DNA of 64,000 nucleotides from JBGUVL01 sp964370395 (lineage in GTDB: Bacteria; Bacillota_I; Bacilli_A; Erysipelotrichales; Erysipelotrichaceae): NCBI GenBank assembly GCA_964370395.1, contig CAYJIZ010000006.1, positions 1-64,000 of the forward strand. Reading direction: 5' to 3'. Below are positions 1 to 8,912 of this stretch, piece by piece (the first letter of the stretch is position 1; each line of letters opens with the position of its first letter). The position numbers and the translations under genes are program-made. The notes under the pieces are model-generated. The model had not been told where the DNA came from. It saw only the letters and a program-made list of their open reading frames with translations, and made no database searches.

Positions 1-2
1 CA

Positions 3-149
3 TTTGTTATTGGTGATAATGAACGTGATGAAAAAACAATTAGTTTTAGAAGACACGGTAGTCAAAAAACTACAACAATGACACAAGAAGAATTTATTTC
101 GTACATTGAGGAAGAAATTACAAGTAAATTAATTTATAAAAATGACTAA
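3..149 (+). CDS. thrS: Threonyl-tRNA synthetase, C-terminal end (partial)
   Basis: This is the last 48 codons of a gene that begins before the window. The translation starts FVIGDNERDEKTISFRRHG and ends in SKLIYKND. The G-D-x-E followed by a basic R-R-H stretch and a final helix (EEFISYIEEEI) are what the anticodon-binding domain of class II threonyl-tRNA synthetase looks like at its C-terminus. The enzyme charges tRNA-Thr in the cytoplasm. An intrinsic terminator follows within 10 bases. The catalytic part is outside the window, so identity rests on this tail only; another class IIa synthetase (His, Pro, Gly) is less likely. Confidence 0.75.
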   Translation, partial: FVIGDNERDEKTISFRRHGSQKTTTMTQEEFISYIEEEITSKLIYKND

Positions 150-156
150 TACTAAG

Positions 157-188
157 CCTAAGCTCTCATTATGACAGCTTAGGTTTTT
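157..188 (+). terminator. Intrinsic terminator after thrS
   Basis: CCTAAGCT (157-164) pairs with AGCTTAGG (176-183) and is followed by five T. It closes the thrS unit. Confidence 0.85.
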
Positions 189-241
189 ATTGTTAAAATA
201 TGTGAAATGTTAAAAAAGTAGAAAAGGATGTATAAATGTTT

Positions 242-273
242 TATAATAAACTGTGAATGTAACGAAAGAGGTG
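242..273 (+). promoter_or_regulatory. -10 box and ribosome site that set the start of the autolysin gene
   Basis: TATAAT lies at 242-247, which would start the mRNA near 254. GAAAGAGGTG at 264-273 is a good ribosome site for the TTG at 280. The in-frame GTG at 253 lies upstream of this site, at or before the transcript start, so it is unlikely to be used. No good -35 is visible. Confidence 0.55.
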
Positions 274-279
274 TCGAAT

Positions 280-3200
280 TTGAAGAAGTTAATTGTATGT
301 TTACTATGTGTGTTTACATTTATTGTAACAATACAAATAGATGGGTTATCTAGCGTGTATGCCCAAGAAGAGCAATCAGATACGCAAAACGTAGAAGATT
401 CGCAAGAAGGTGCAGAAATATTGTTGCCTGATGAGCAAGAGCAACAAGGAGAAGGTGGAGAGATAATACTCCCTGAGGAAGAATCAACGCAAGAAGCTCC
501 ACAAATGCTTGAAGATCAAACAGAAGAAAATACTATACCTAGTGATGACTTCACGAAATATGATGTAGGTACTGAATCTGTGCTTGATGAGAATCATGTG
601 TTTACAGCGCTTGATGAGGCTGGGAATGTAATTATTTTGGACCAAGCACAGCTTGAGGCAGAAACACAAAGTATGTTAGAACAAATCGCACAAATAGAAA
701 GTCAGAGTGCGCAAACAAGAAGTGTTCGTAGTTCGTATTCAATTGTGAACTTTAGAACTAAATCCTCAGCGTATTATAATACAAATTATACCTATGTGGA
801 TTCTGGTGCGGATGGATATACAAATGGGTACTATGCTGCGGATGCCGCGTTTCTTGGTTATAATGAGAGTGGAACACATGTAAAATTTATGCAGGCTGGT
901 GCTGTTGGATGGGTTGCAGCAAGTGAAGTGCAAATACTACCGTATAATGTCTACTATCCTAGTTATTATACATATTCAAATGGAAATATAATACATCATT
1001 ATACAACCAATATATTAGCTGAGACAGGTTATTCCACGAATATTGGTCCGGCGAATTTTAATATGAATGCGGGTATGAAATATTATAGTTATGATGGTCA
1101 TTATTTTTATACTTCGTTTGAAGTGATGATTAATGATTATGTAGCAGGGCATCGCAACAATGCAGTAAATGCGAACACACCCTATTACAATTATTACCAA
1201 TTTTTATCACATCGTAGTACAACAACATTTGATGCGACAACCATCAATAATTATATAAATGCGAAAACAACAAGTGCATCTAAGTTATATAATACAGGAG
1301 ATGCGTTTATTACTTATCAAAATACCTATGGTGTAAATGCGCTATTGATGTTTGGAGTTGCAGTAAATGAAAGTGGTTGGGGAATGAGTAGTATTGCACA
1401 GACAAAAAACAATTTGTTTGGGCATGCAGCGTATGATATAAGTCCAGGTACTTCTTCTTCGATGTATTCTTCTGTATCGGCAAGTATTAAAGAACATGCA
1501 CAAGGGTTTATATCAACGGGATATATTAATCCAAATGATTGGCGTTATTATGGAGGACATTTAGGAGATAAGAGTAGTGGATTTAATGTGAAGTATGCTT
1601 CGGATCCTTATTGGGGGCAAAAAGCTGCGGCACAAGCATGGGCATTAAATAATTTTTCTCCACAAGCAAAAGATAGCACGCAATATACAATGGCTATTAA
1701 AGAGTCCTCTTCTGTATTTAATATTCGAAAAGAGGCGACAACAGCAAGTTCTGTTTTATATGATACGAATATGACACCTAACTATCCAGTGATTGTTAGT
1801 GAGACACTACAAGGTCAATTTGTTTCTGGTTCTGATGTTTGGTATAAAGTGCATAGTGATGCTCCTTTATCAAGTGATAGAAGCGTAGTGAATATAGGAG
1901 ATGGGACTTATAATTTTGGTAGAGATTATGTATATACACATTCAAGTGCCTTTGATATTGTCCATGTTGGTGAAAATGTTCCCGCTAATTTTGAAATTAA
2001 GACACTTAAAGAGAATGAAACGTATCAGTTGTCTTTGCAAGGAGGAGATGTCTCTAGCAAGGATTCAGTAAGTTTTGTAGTATGGAGTGCAGAAAATGGG
2101 CAAGATGACATTCTTTGGGTTCCTGCATACCGTCAAGGTAGTGGATGGTCCGTAGAGATTCAGATTTCTGATTTTAAATCTTCTGGTGAGTTTTATGTAC
2201 ATGTGTACGACACATCCAGTTCACAACCGCTCATGATTGCAAATGACACGTTTATGGTAGAAGATAAAATTGAGGGAAGTGTATCCATTTCGAATCAAAA
2301 TGTAGGTGTGAATCAACTAGAGGTTAGTGTTACTCCATTAAATGTTACAAGTGGGGTTAAAGAGGTTCTTGTTCCAACGTGGAGAGGAACAAGTCAAAAT
2401 GACATTGTTTGGTATAGTGCGACAAAGCAAAGTGATGGAACTTATAAAGTGTTGATTGATTTAGATAATCACGATGCGAGTGGAGACCTAAATATACATA
2501 CATATATATATAATAATTTTTCACAATCTAAATTAGTGGACAAGCGAGTATATTCGCAAAGTAAACTAACACTGACACCAAATAACACACAGACACAATA
2601 TACGATGACAGTGAATGATGGAATTCCTACGTTCTCACAAGATTTACGTATTGCTGTGTGGAGTAATCAAGGAAATCAAGACGATTTACAGTGGTACAAT
2701 GGCATTGAAATGACAAATGGAAAGTATACACTACCAATAGATATTTCTGACTATAAAAACTCTGGTGAATATCAAGTACATGTTTACGGTGAAGGAGATT
2801 CTGTTTTGTTGACTTCAACATTTGAGGTTACTAGCGTTCCCCAAATTACACCTACTATTGAAAGAATAGATAGTACTAATTTTAGGATTACTATGACAAT
2901 TTCAGACGTACCTTCAAAAGTTCAAGAAGTGCATGTTCCGATTTGGAGTGATAACAATCAATCTGACATACAGTGGTTTGTTGCTTCTAGTGTGGGGAAT
3001 GGTAAGTATGAAGTTGTTGTGAATAAAAATGAGTTTATTAATTCTCTTTTGCATATTCATATTTATGCAAGAACTCTAAATGGGTTCATGGATAATATCT
3101 TTGAAGGGACATATACTTTGGAAGATGCAAAATACTCATTTTCAACAACTTTAAATGATAACAGTTATAGTTTATATACTGTGAAGCTGGAAACACCATA

Positions 3201-4635
3201 TATTTCAAGCGATGCAACTGTCTCGTTTGCAATATGGAGTTTGGAAGGTGGACAAGACGATTTAATATGGAATGATACAAAAGGTACTAATGGTGTATGG
3301 ACACATTCGTTAAATGTGGCAAGTTATAAAAGTTTAGGAGAATATGCTGTGCATGCGTATGTGAGAAATGCAGATGGTTCAATGAAGTTTATTGATGCTA
3401 TGAATTTTGATGCACCTTTTATAGCAGATGCTAGCTTACGAATGGTAAATATTAATGAATCAAATGGAAGTATGGATTTGATAGTTGATATACAAGGTGT
3501 TACCGGTGGGGTGCAGGAAGTTTTAATTCCAACATGGTCAAAGCAAGATCAATCGAATATTGTTTGGTATCGTGCAATACGACAAAGTGATAACACTTAT
3601 AAAGTTACAATGGATATCGCAAACCACTTATATGAACTAGGTAATTACCAAATGCATGTATATATTAGAAATGATATGGGAGTACAAACCCTAGTAGATA
3701 AAGCGACATATTCGTTTTCGCAAAGTGCAGATATCTTTAGTGTGAGTGATGTATATGAAAACCAAACGGTGTACAACTTAAATATTAATAATGTGAATCT
3801 ATCACAAGGTGAAAGTTTACGTGTTGCTGTTTGGGGAGCACAAGATGGTCAAAATGATTTAGAATGGATACAAATGAATACATCGGGTACTAATCACTCA
3901 GCGACTATGCGAATGATAAATCATAAGGAAACTGGTGTTTACTATGCCCATGTCTATGTACATAGTGCGAATGGATCCATGCGCTTACTTACAGCGAAAG
4001 AATTAATTATTACAGCGCCTGTTCTTGACTTAAGTGTTGTTAAGTTGACAGATTCTACTTTTGAATTAACAATTCAAGTAAGCGATGTTGGAAGTGCTAT
4101 AGAGTATATAGATGTACCAATTTGGAGTGGTAAAAATCAGAGTGATATTATTTGGTATCGAGCAACAAAAAAAGATGCACAAACATTTACAGTTTTTGTG
4201 GACACCGCGAAGCACGATGGTAATTTAGGGTTATACCATATCCATGTGTATACGAAACAAGTTAATGGTGCCTATTCCTTTGTTGGATCTACAACACAAG
4301 ATATGCGCTTGACCGGACAAAGTATTGCAGATGCGGCGTTAGCGCAAGTTGGAGTTATCCAGGATTGTACGATGTTAGTGACAAACGCTTTAAAAGCAGT
4401 GGGCATTCATTATCATGGAGCTCCTGAGTCTTATGCATCACTGGGTTATGAAGTTAGTGCAAGTGAAGCAAAAGCGGGCGATATTTTAGTGTATGAGGGT
4501 CATTGTGCTATTTATTTAGGTGATGATTTAGCAGTCCATGGAGGTTTTACAAATTCGCAAGGAGGCAATCAAACGGTTGTATTTTCAGCGACAAAAACAA
4601 GTTCGGGTATACCTAGATATATTCGTGTTGTTTAA
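280..4635 (+). CDS. Secreted two-domain autolysin: glucosaminidase, eight Bsp-like repeats, NlpC/P60-like peptidase
   Basis: Large secreted peptidoglycan hydrolase (1451 residues from the TTG start). A signal peptide (KKLIVCLLCVFTFIV, cleavage near VYA|Q) is followed by an acidic linker and an SH3-like stretch around residues 150-220. A glucosaminidase domain follows, with the likely catalytic Glu in VAVNESGWG near residue 355 and the typical KNNLFGH. About 560-1340 holds eight repeats of 90-100 residues like the GBS Bsp-like family, alternating between an AVWS..GQDDLxW type and a VPxWS..QSDIxWYRA type. The last 100 residues look like NlpC/P60: Cys in VIQDCTMLV, His in YEGHCAIYLGD. There is no LPXTG and no membrane anchor, so it is probably released or held by its repeats. 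The TTG start is preferred because it sits 6-9 bases after GAAAGAGGTG. It is a single-gene unit. Confidence 0.85.
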   Translation: MKKLIVCLLCVFTFIVTIQIDGLSSVYAQEEQSDTQNVEDSQEGAEILLPDEQEQQGEGGEIILPEEESTQEAPQMLEDQTEENTIPSDDFTKYDVGTESVLDENHVFTALDEAGNVIILDQAQLEAETQSMLEQIAQIESQSAQTRSVRSSYSIVNFRTKSSAYYNTNYTYVDSGADGYTNGYYAADAAFLGYNESGTHVKFMQAGAVGWVAASEVQILPYNVYYPSYYTYSNGNIIHHYTTNILAETGYSTNIGPANFNMNAGMKYYSYDGHYFYTSFEVMINDYVAGHRNNAVNANTPYYNYYQFLSHRSTTTFDATTINNYINAKTTSASKLYNTGDAFITYQNTYGVNALLMFGVAVNESGWGMSSIAQTKNNLFGHAAYDISPGTSSSMYSSVSASIKEHAQGFISTGYINPNDWRYYGGHLGDKSSGFNVKYASDPYWGQKAAAQAWALNNFSPQAKDSTQYTMAIKESSSVFNIRKEATTASSVLYDTNMTPNYPVIVSETLQGQFVSGSDVWYKVHSDAPLSSDRSVVNIGDGTYNFGRDYVYTHSSAFDIVHVGENVPANFEIKTLKENETYQLSLQGGDVSSKDSVSFVVWSAENGQDDILWVPAYRQGSGWSVEIQISDFKSSGEFYVHVYDTSSSQPLMIANDTFMVEDKIEGSVSISNQNVGVNQLEVSVTPLNVTSGVKEVLVPTWRGTSQNDIVWYSATKQSDGTYKVLIDLDNHDASGDLNIHTYIYNNFSQSKLVDKRVYSQSKLTLTPNNTQTQYTMTVNDGIPTFSQDLRIAVWSNQGNQDDLQWYNGIEMTNGKYTLPIDISDYKNSGEYQVHVYGEGDSVLLTSTFEVTSVPQITPTIERIDSTNFRITMTISDVPSKVQEVHVPIWSDNNQSDIQWFVASSVGNGKYEVVVNKNEFINSLLHIHIYARTLNGFMDNIFEGTYTLEDAKYSFSTTLNDNSYSLYTVKLETPYISSDATVSFAIWSLEGGQDDLIWNDTKGTNGVWTHSLNVASYKSLGEYAVHAYVRNADGSMKFIDAMNFDAPFIADASLRMVNINESNGSMDLIVDIQGVTGGVQEVLIPTWSKQDQSNIVWYRAIRQSDNTYKVTMDIANHLYELGNYQMHVYIRNDMGVQTLVDKATYSFSQSADIFSVSDVYENQTVYNLNINNVNLSQGESLRVAVWGAQDGQNDLEWIQMNTSGTNHSATMRMINHKETGVYYAHVYVHSANGSMRLLTAKELIITAPVLDLSVVKLTDSTFELTIQVSDVGSAIEYIDVPIWSGKNQSDIIWYRATKKDAQTFTVFVDTAKHDGNLGLYHIHVYTKQVNGAYSFVGSTTQDMRLTGQSIADAALAQVGVIQDCTMLVTNALKAVGIHYHGAPESYASLGYEVSASEAKAGDILVYEGHCAIYLGDDLAVHGGFTNSQGGNQTVVFSATKTSSGIPRYIRVV

Positions 4636-4719
4636 GAAGTACAATGTAAAATAAATGATAATACTATTTATCATTTTGTGTGCAGTGGATGAAATAAAAC
4701 ATTACAGTTACAATTAGAG

Positions 4720-4751
4720 GAGTGGTGATATAAGTGTCACTACTCTTTTTT
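4720..4751 (+). terminator. Intrinsic terminator after the autolysin gene
   Basis: GAGTGGTGA (4720-4728) pairs with TCACTACTC (4737-4745), one G-T wobble, followed by six T. A weaker AT-only hairpin (AAATGATAA/TTATCATTT) sits about 60 bases upstream. Confidence 0.8.
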
Positions 4752-4785
4752 GTAACTCAAAGTAGCATTTTTATATCTTTTCCTA

Positions 4786-4791
4786 TATAAT
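4786..4791 (+). promoter_or_regulatory. -10 box directly before the small gene at 4799 (leaderless arrangement)
   Basis: TATAAT ends seven bases before the ATG at 4799, so the mRNA should start at or next to the start codon. No Shine-Dalgarno is present, and no clear -35 is seen. Confidence 0.5.
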
Positions 4792-4798
4792 CATACTT

Positions 4799-5101
4799 AT
4801 GAAAAAGATAAATACAAATATAAGTAAGATGCTATTTGCTACAAGTCAAGATTTCTTTGCAGCAAGAGATAAAATGTATAGTGAATTGAGTATAGCGCAA
4901 ATGATACAGGAGTTGAAGGAGTATGACATTCATTTAGATGTAGATAGGATTCAACAACAAATTTTAAAGATTGGTTTTGATAATGTAGTTGAGTTTTATA
5001 ACGAAAAGTATGAAACACAACTTGATATACTTGCAGGAAAGTGCTATTTGTTTGATGATGATGCAATATTGTATGTAGTTGAAAAGATAATGGAAAATTA
5101 G
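4799..5101 (+). CDS. Small hypothetical protein upstream of ygiQ
   Basis: A 100-residue soluble protein of unknown function. I do not recognise a family. It has a basic N-terminus (MKKINTNISK), is otherwise acidic and probably mostly helical, with one Cys and no membrane segment or metal motif. It ends 9 bases before ygiQ and probably shares its transcript. The first ATG has no ribosome site and lies just after a TATAAT box, so it may be translated from a leaderless mRNA. A later start (ATG at 4874) is possible, with only a weak AGAG in front. No function is proposed. Confidence 0.6.
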   Translation: MKKINTNISKMLFATSQDFFAARDKMYSELSIAQMIQELKEYDIHLDVDRIQQQILKIGFDNVVEFYNEKYETQLDILAGKCYLFDDDAILYVVEKIMEN

Positions 5102-5110
5102 AGGTTAATT

Positions 5111-6985
5111 ATGAATGATTTTTTACCAATAACAAAAGAAGAGATGTTAAATAGAGGTTGGCAACAACCGGATTTTGTATATGTGAGTGGAGATGCCTAT
5201 GTAGATCATCCTTCCTTTGGTGCAGCGATAGTCACAAGAGTATTAGAGAGTAATGGATATAAAGTTTGTTTCTTAGCGCAGCCCAATTGGCGTGATACAG
5301 AGGATTTTATGCGTTTTGGAAAACCAAGGTTGGGGTTTTTAGTGTCTTCTGGAAATATTGATAGTATGGTAAATCACTATTCGGTTTCAAAGAAACGTAG
5401 AAAGAAGGATAGTTATTCACCGAATGCAGAAATGGGGAAAAGACCAGATCGTGCAGTCATAGTATATTCGCAAAAAATACGTGAGGCATACCCTGATGCT
5501 GCTATTATCATTGGAGGTATAGAGGCGAGTTTAAGAAGATTGTCTCATTATGATTATTGGGATAACAAAGTACGTAAGTCTATCATTATTGATGCGAATG
5601 CAGATTTGTTGTTGTATGGAATGGGTGAAAATAGTGTTGTCGAGGTAGCTGATGCATTAGATAGTGGATTGGACATTAAAGACATCACCTACTTAGATGG
5701 AACGGTGTTTAAAACAAAAGATGCCTCATTAGCGTTTGAACCACTAATGCTGCCTCAATATGAAGAAATAAGTAAAGATAAAAAGTTATATGCAAAAAGT
5801 TTTAATATGCAGTACAAGAATACAGATCATCATGTGGCAAAAACATTAGTTGAGCCTTATAAAGGGTGGTATGTTGTGCAAAACAAACCAAATAGACCTT
5901 TGACACAATCTGAGTTTGATCGCGCGTATGGACTTCCATACACAAGAGAGTATCATCCTATTTATAAACAGAAAGGACATATTCCTGCAATTGATGAAGT
6001 GAAGTTTTCACTAATTAGTAATCGAGGATGTTTTGGAGCTTGTAATTTTTGTGCGCTAACCTTTCATCAAGGTAGAGTGATTCAAAGTAGGAGTCATGAG
6101 AGCATTATTAGTGAAGCTCAAAAAATGATTTGGGATCCTGAATTCAAAGGATATATTCATGATGTAGGAGGACCAACTGCAAACTTTAGAGGAAGTGCCT
6201 GTGATAAACAAAAAGAACATGGTTCTTGCGCCCATAAACAGTGTTTATGGCCAAAACCATGTAACAATTTAAAAGTGGATCATAGTGATTATTTAACATT
6301 ACTACAAAAGTTAAGACAATTACCAAATGTGAAAAAAGTCTTTGTGCGTAGTGGAATTCGATATGACTATTTAATGTATGATCGTGATGATCGTTTCTTT
6401 AAGGAGTTAGTGCAATTTCACATTAGTGGACAATTGAAGGTGGCTCCAGAGCACATTAGTGATCGAGTGTTGGACACGATGGGTAAACCAGGAAGAGGGT
6501 TATACCAAAAATTTGTTGAAAAGTACTATCGTTTAAATGAGAAGTATGATAAAAACCAATACTTAGTACCATACTTAATGTCTTCTCACCCAGGAAGTGA
6601 CTTACATGCAGCGATAGAGTTGGCTGAATATTTGAGAGATATTAAACATCAACCAGAACAGGTTCAAGATTTTTATCCAACGCCAGGAACTTTGAGTACG
6701 GCAATGTATTACACGGGTATGGATCCACGAGATTTAAGTAAAGTTCATGTTGTGAAAACAGCAAGGGAAAAGGCAATGCAACGTGCATTGATTCAATATC
6801 GTAATCCAAAAAATTACCAATTGGTGTATGAGGCATTAATGCAAGCGAAACGTAGTGATTTGATAGGGCATGGGACAAAGTGTTTAATACGTCCTAAAGG
6901 GAATCCAAACAGCAATTATCAACCGTATCGAAAAGATGCGAAGAAGCCATATCAAAAAAATATTAGAAAAAAGAGCGGGAAATAA
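5111..6985 (+). CDS. ygiQ: YgiQ family radical SAM protein (UPF0313)
   Basis: Cytoplasmic radical SAM enzyme of 624 residues, close to the usual family length. The three-cysteine cluster motif appears as GCFGACNFCAL near residue 310. Flanking signatures of the YgiQ family are present: GGIEASLRRLSHYDYWDNKVR near 138-158, and downstream conserved VRSGIRYDYL and VAPEHISDRVLDTMGKPG. The C-terminus is basic. AGAGG at 5101-5105 gives a ribosome site for ATG 5111. The substrate of the family is not established, so function beyond radical SAM chemistry is unknown. It is probably co-transcribed with the small gene upstream, and converges on the DUF4438 gene with only 9 bases between the stop codons. 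Confidence 0.92.
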   Translation: MNDFLPITKEEMLNRGWQQPDFVYVSGDAYVDHPSFGAAIVTRVLESNGYKVCFLAQPNWRDTEDFMRFGKPRLGFLVSSGNIDSMVNHYSVSKKRRKKDSYSPNAEMGKRPDRAVIVYSQKIREAYPDAAIIIGGIEASLRRLSHYDYWDNKVRKSIIIDANADLLLYGMGENSVVEVADALDSGLDIKDITYLDGTVFKTKDASLAFEPLMLPQYEEISKDKKLYAKSFNMQYKNTDHHVAKTLVEPYKGWYVVQNKPNRPLTQSEFDRAYGLPYTREYHPIYKQKGHIPAIDEVKFSLISNRGCFGACNFCALTFHQGRVIQSRSHESIISEAQKMIWDPEFKGYIHDVGGPTANFRGSACDKQKEHGSCAHKQCLWPKPCNNLKVDHSDYLTLLQKLRQLPNVKKVFVRSGIRYDYLMYDRDDRFFKELVQFHISGQLKVAPEHISDRVLDTMGKPGRGLYQKFVEKYYRLNEKYDKNQYLVPYLMSSHPGSDLHAAIELAEYLRDIKHQPEQVQDFYPTPGTLSTAMYYTGMDPRDLSKVHVVKTAREKAMQRALIQYRNPKNYQLVYEALMQAKRSDLIGHGTKCLIRPKGNPNSNYQPYRKDAKKPYQKNIRKKSGK

Positions 6986-7000
6986 TTCTCGCTCTTATTT
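6971..7000. terminator. Shared bidirectional terminator between ygiQ and the DUF4438 gene
   Basis: AAGAGCGGGAA (6971-6981) pairs with TTCTCGCTCTT (6986-6996), with A-rich and T-rich flanks. The stem includes the last codons of ygiQ and the stop codon of the opposing gene, so one hairpin serves both strands. Confidence 0.75.
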
Positions 7001-7846
7001 AATATATTTTATAAGGTTTGCATGTTCATCAATGACTGGAACGATGCTATCATCTTTGCTAGAAAACAAAATTGCAACACCAGGCCCATGTCCAGAAGTG
7101 AAAGAATCAGAATGCACAATGACTCCTATACTTACGCTTCCTTTTGCATAGTGTGGTCCATTGTGACAATTATGATCTTGAATGGCAACAAAGTCACCAA
7201 ATCGAAGTGAATCCAAACGGAATTCTTTGACTGCTTGTGGATCTTGTGTCATGATGTCATAATCTCCACTCACAATTTGTGGACTCCCTAAACCAGATCC
7301 CATTAAGTATGCAGGTACAATGTGTGTTACTGGTATGTGTAATTGATTGTTTACTTCTTTGATATCTAATTTTTCTAATAAACTAGGATCACAGTTTTGT
7401 ATTTTTACATTTGGATAGTCGCAGGCAACCAATCCAGTACCATATGCTTTGATTGCAATTTTATCATCGATATTCAATTCTTCTAATGTCTCCTGATCAA
7501 AATATATGAATACATGTTCAATTCCACCGTGTGTTCCACATACGATACCTGTTTTACCTTTTGCATCCCCGCTAATCACTTTTGCGATATTTCCAACACA
7601 ACTGAAAATGTTCAGTGCATTATTTTCTGCGTTATCTGGGTTTTGTAAACTTACCCCTGGTTCAACATGATCACCAGCAAGTCCCATACAACGATCACCT
7701 ATTTGAAAGTTATAAGTGATTCCACCTGTTCCAGGAATGATTCTTCCTTGATTATCAAATCCAGTACGATATCCCCCATTATGCTTTGGGTGATGTATTT
7801 TTCCTTGTACGGATTGCATTACTAAGTCTTTTTTGTTTGTTTTCAT
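6995..7846 (-). CDS. DUF4438 domain-containing protein
   Basis: Cytoplasmic protein of 283 residues matching, from memory, the DUF4438 family. Features include GGYRTGFDNQGRIIPGTGGI near the N-terminus, a glycine-rich CGTHGGIEHV near 110, HIVPAYLMGSGLGSP near 180, and a His-rich stretch IQDHNCHNGPHYAKG near 230 that could bind metal. The C-terminus HGPGVAILFSS is typical. Biochemical role unknown. An AAGGAGG ribosome site lies just before the ATG, and the gene has its own promoter, which overlaps that of the divergent gene at 7910. It is one of three minus-strand genes in the window. Confidence 0.8.
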   Translation of the reverse strand: MKTNKKDLVMQSVQGKIHHPKHNGGYRTGFDNQGRIIPGTGGITYNFQIGDRCMGLAGDHVEPGVSLQNPDNAENNALNIFSCVGNIAKVISGDAKGKTGIVCGTHGGIEHVFIYFDQETLEELNIDDKIAIKAYGTGLVACDYPNVKIQNCDPSLLEKLDIKEVNNQLHIPVTHIVPAYLMGSGLGSPQIVSGDYDIMTQDPQAVKEFRLDSLRFGDFVAIQDHNCHNGPHYAKGSVSIGVIVHSDSFTSGHGPGVAILFSSKDDSIVPVIDEHANLIKYIK

Positions 7847-7873
7847 AAATCCTCCTTAAATCGACATGAATTT

Positions 7874-7891
7874 ATTATAGCATGTTATAAT
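7874..7891. promoter_or_regulatory. Overlapping divergent promoters built on one palindrome
   Basis: The 18 bases ATTATAGCATGTTATAAT hold an extended -10 on each strand (TGCTATAAT on minus, TGTTATAAT on plus). They are head to head with six bases between the two hexamers. Each promoter's upstream contact region is the other's transcribed region. Confidence 0.65.
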
Positions 7892-7909
7892 GAGATTGGT
7901 GGTGATAAA

Positions 7910-8866
7910 ATGATACGAATTCATAAATGTAAAAGTAATAAAAGAGAACCTTTACCTTTCCAAAAAGATATCCTTTCCAAGAAGGTAGCTGAAATAGAAA
8001 AAGCGAATGCTGCACACAAACGTGGAGTAAGTATGAAAAATAGAGTAATTCATTCCTTGTTACCTTCGTTTACAATGAAGTTAGTTCAAAATCAGATGGG
8101 ATTATATATCATAGATGTTCAAATATTAAATACGACTTGTAAATTTCTATTGGATACAGGCGCACAAATTAGTGGGATACTTTCTAGTCAAATTCATATT
8201 CTTGATCAAAGTAAAAAAGAACAAGAAATTCTTGTGAAAAGTGCTTCAGGACAAATGAAACATATGGAATGTCTAGTCATAGATAAATTGTATTTAGGTG
8301 CAATGTGCATAGAGCATCAACCAATGGTTGTGTTGGATGAGAAAGATTTTAAATATAAGTTTTTAAATATAAATATTATGCAATTTGATGGTATTATTGG
8401 TTGGGATATCTTAAGTCAGTTTGATTTTGAAATCCAAAGCGAAAAAGGTTTGTTTAAGGTGTTGGATGTTAGAAAACAATTTGATTATCAAAATATGATT
8501 CCTTCGTATTTGCCTATTGTTGCCATACACGATTATAAGGGTGAGTTAGCGATGTTTGGCATTGATAGTGGCGCACACCATAGTTGGTTGAATGCTCACT
8601 ATGTAAGTAAACAGCGTTATTATAGAAGCAAGGATAAGACAGTCTTTCAAGTGGGTGTATTTGGATTAGAGCGAGTACGTACACATTTTGTGAAACGTTG
8701 CAGCTTTTTATTAGACACATATAAAATTATGATGAAACATACACGCATAGCAGATACTGCGGTCTTATATGGATATAGTGTAGATGGTATGTTTGGTAAT
8801 GAAATATTTCAAGGAAAACGTGTACAGTTTTTGAATAGTAGGGCGATTGTAAGAATTATTGAATAA
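7910..8866 (+). CDS. Two-lobed retropepsin-like aspartic protease
   Basis: A 318-residue protein with two clan AA aspartic protease signatures in one chain. Lobe 1 has CKFLLDTGAQISGI near residue 80 followed by FDGIIGWDIL near 162. Lobe 2 has AMFGIDSGAHHSW near 220 followed by SVDGMFGNEIF near 295. The pattern hydrophobic-D-[ST]-G-A plus a later I-x-G-x-[DN] is the retropepsin fold signature, so both catalytic Asp residues are supplied by one polypeptide, as in pepsins. The first 50 residues are basic with no signal peptide or membrane segment, so it should act in the cytoplasm. Start chosen by GGTGGTG five bases before ATG. It is transcribed divergently from the DUF4438 gene. The substrate is unknown. 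Confidence 0.75.
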   Translation: MIRIHKCKSNKREPLPFQKDILSKKVAEIEKANAAHKRGVSMKNRVIHSLLPSFTMKLVQNQMGLYIIDVQILNTTCKFLLDTGAQISGILSSQIHILDQSKKEQEILVKSASGQMKHMECLVIDKLYLGAMCIEHQPMVVLDEKDFKYKFLNINIMQFDGIIGWDILSQFDFEIQSEKGLFKVLDVRKQFDYQNMIPSYLPIVAIHDYKGELAMFGIDSGAHHSWLNAHYVSKQRYYRSKDKTVFQVGVFGLERVRTHFVKRCSFLLDTYKIMMKHTRIADTAVLYGYSVDGMFGNEIFQGKRVQFLNSRAIVRIIE

Positions 8867-8886
8867 GTATTGTACTGTGGTATAAT
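8859..8886 (+). promoter_or_regulatory. Promoter of the cyclophilin gene
   Basis: TTGAAT (8859-8864), 16-base spacer, TATAAT (8881-8886) with an extended TG (8878-8879). The -35 overlaps the stop codon of the preceding protease gene. Confidence 0.7.
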
Positions 8887-8912
8887 AACTCTATGAAAGA
8901 GAGGTAATGATT

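Noticed and set aside
253..279. GTG at 253 as start of the autolysin
   Set aside because: It lies at or before the predicted transcript start and upstream of the ribosome site that serves TTG 280.
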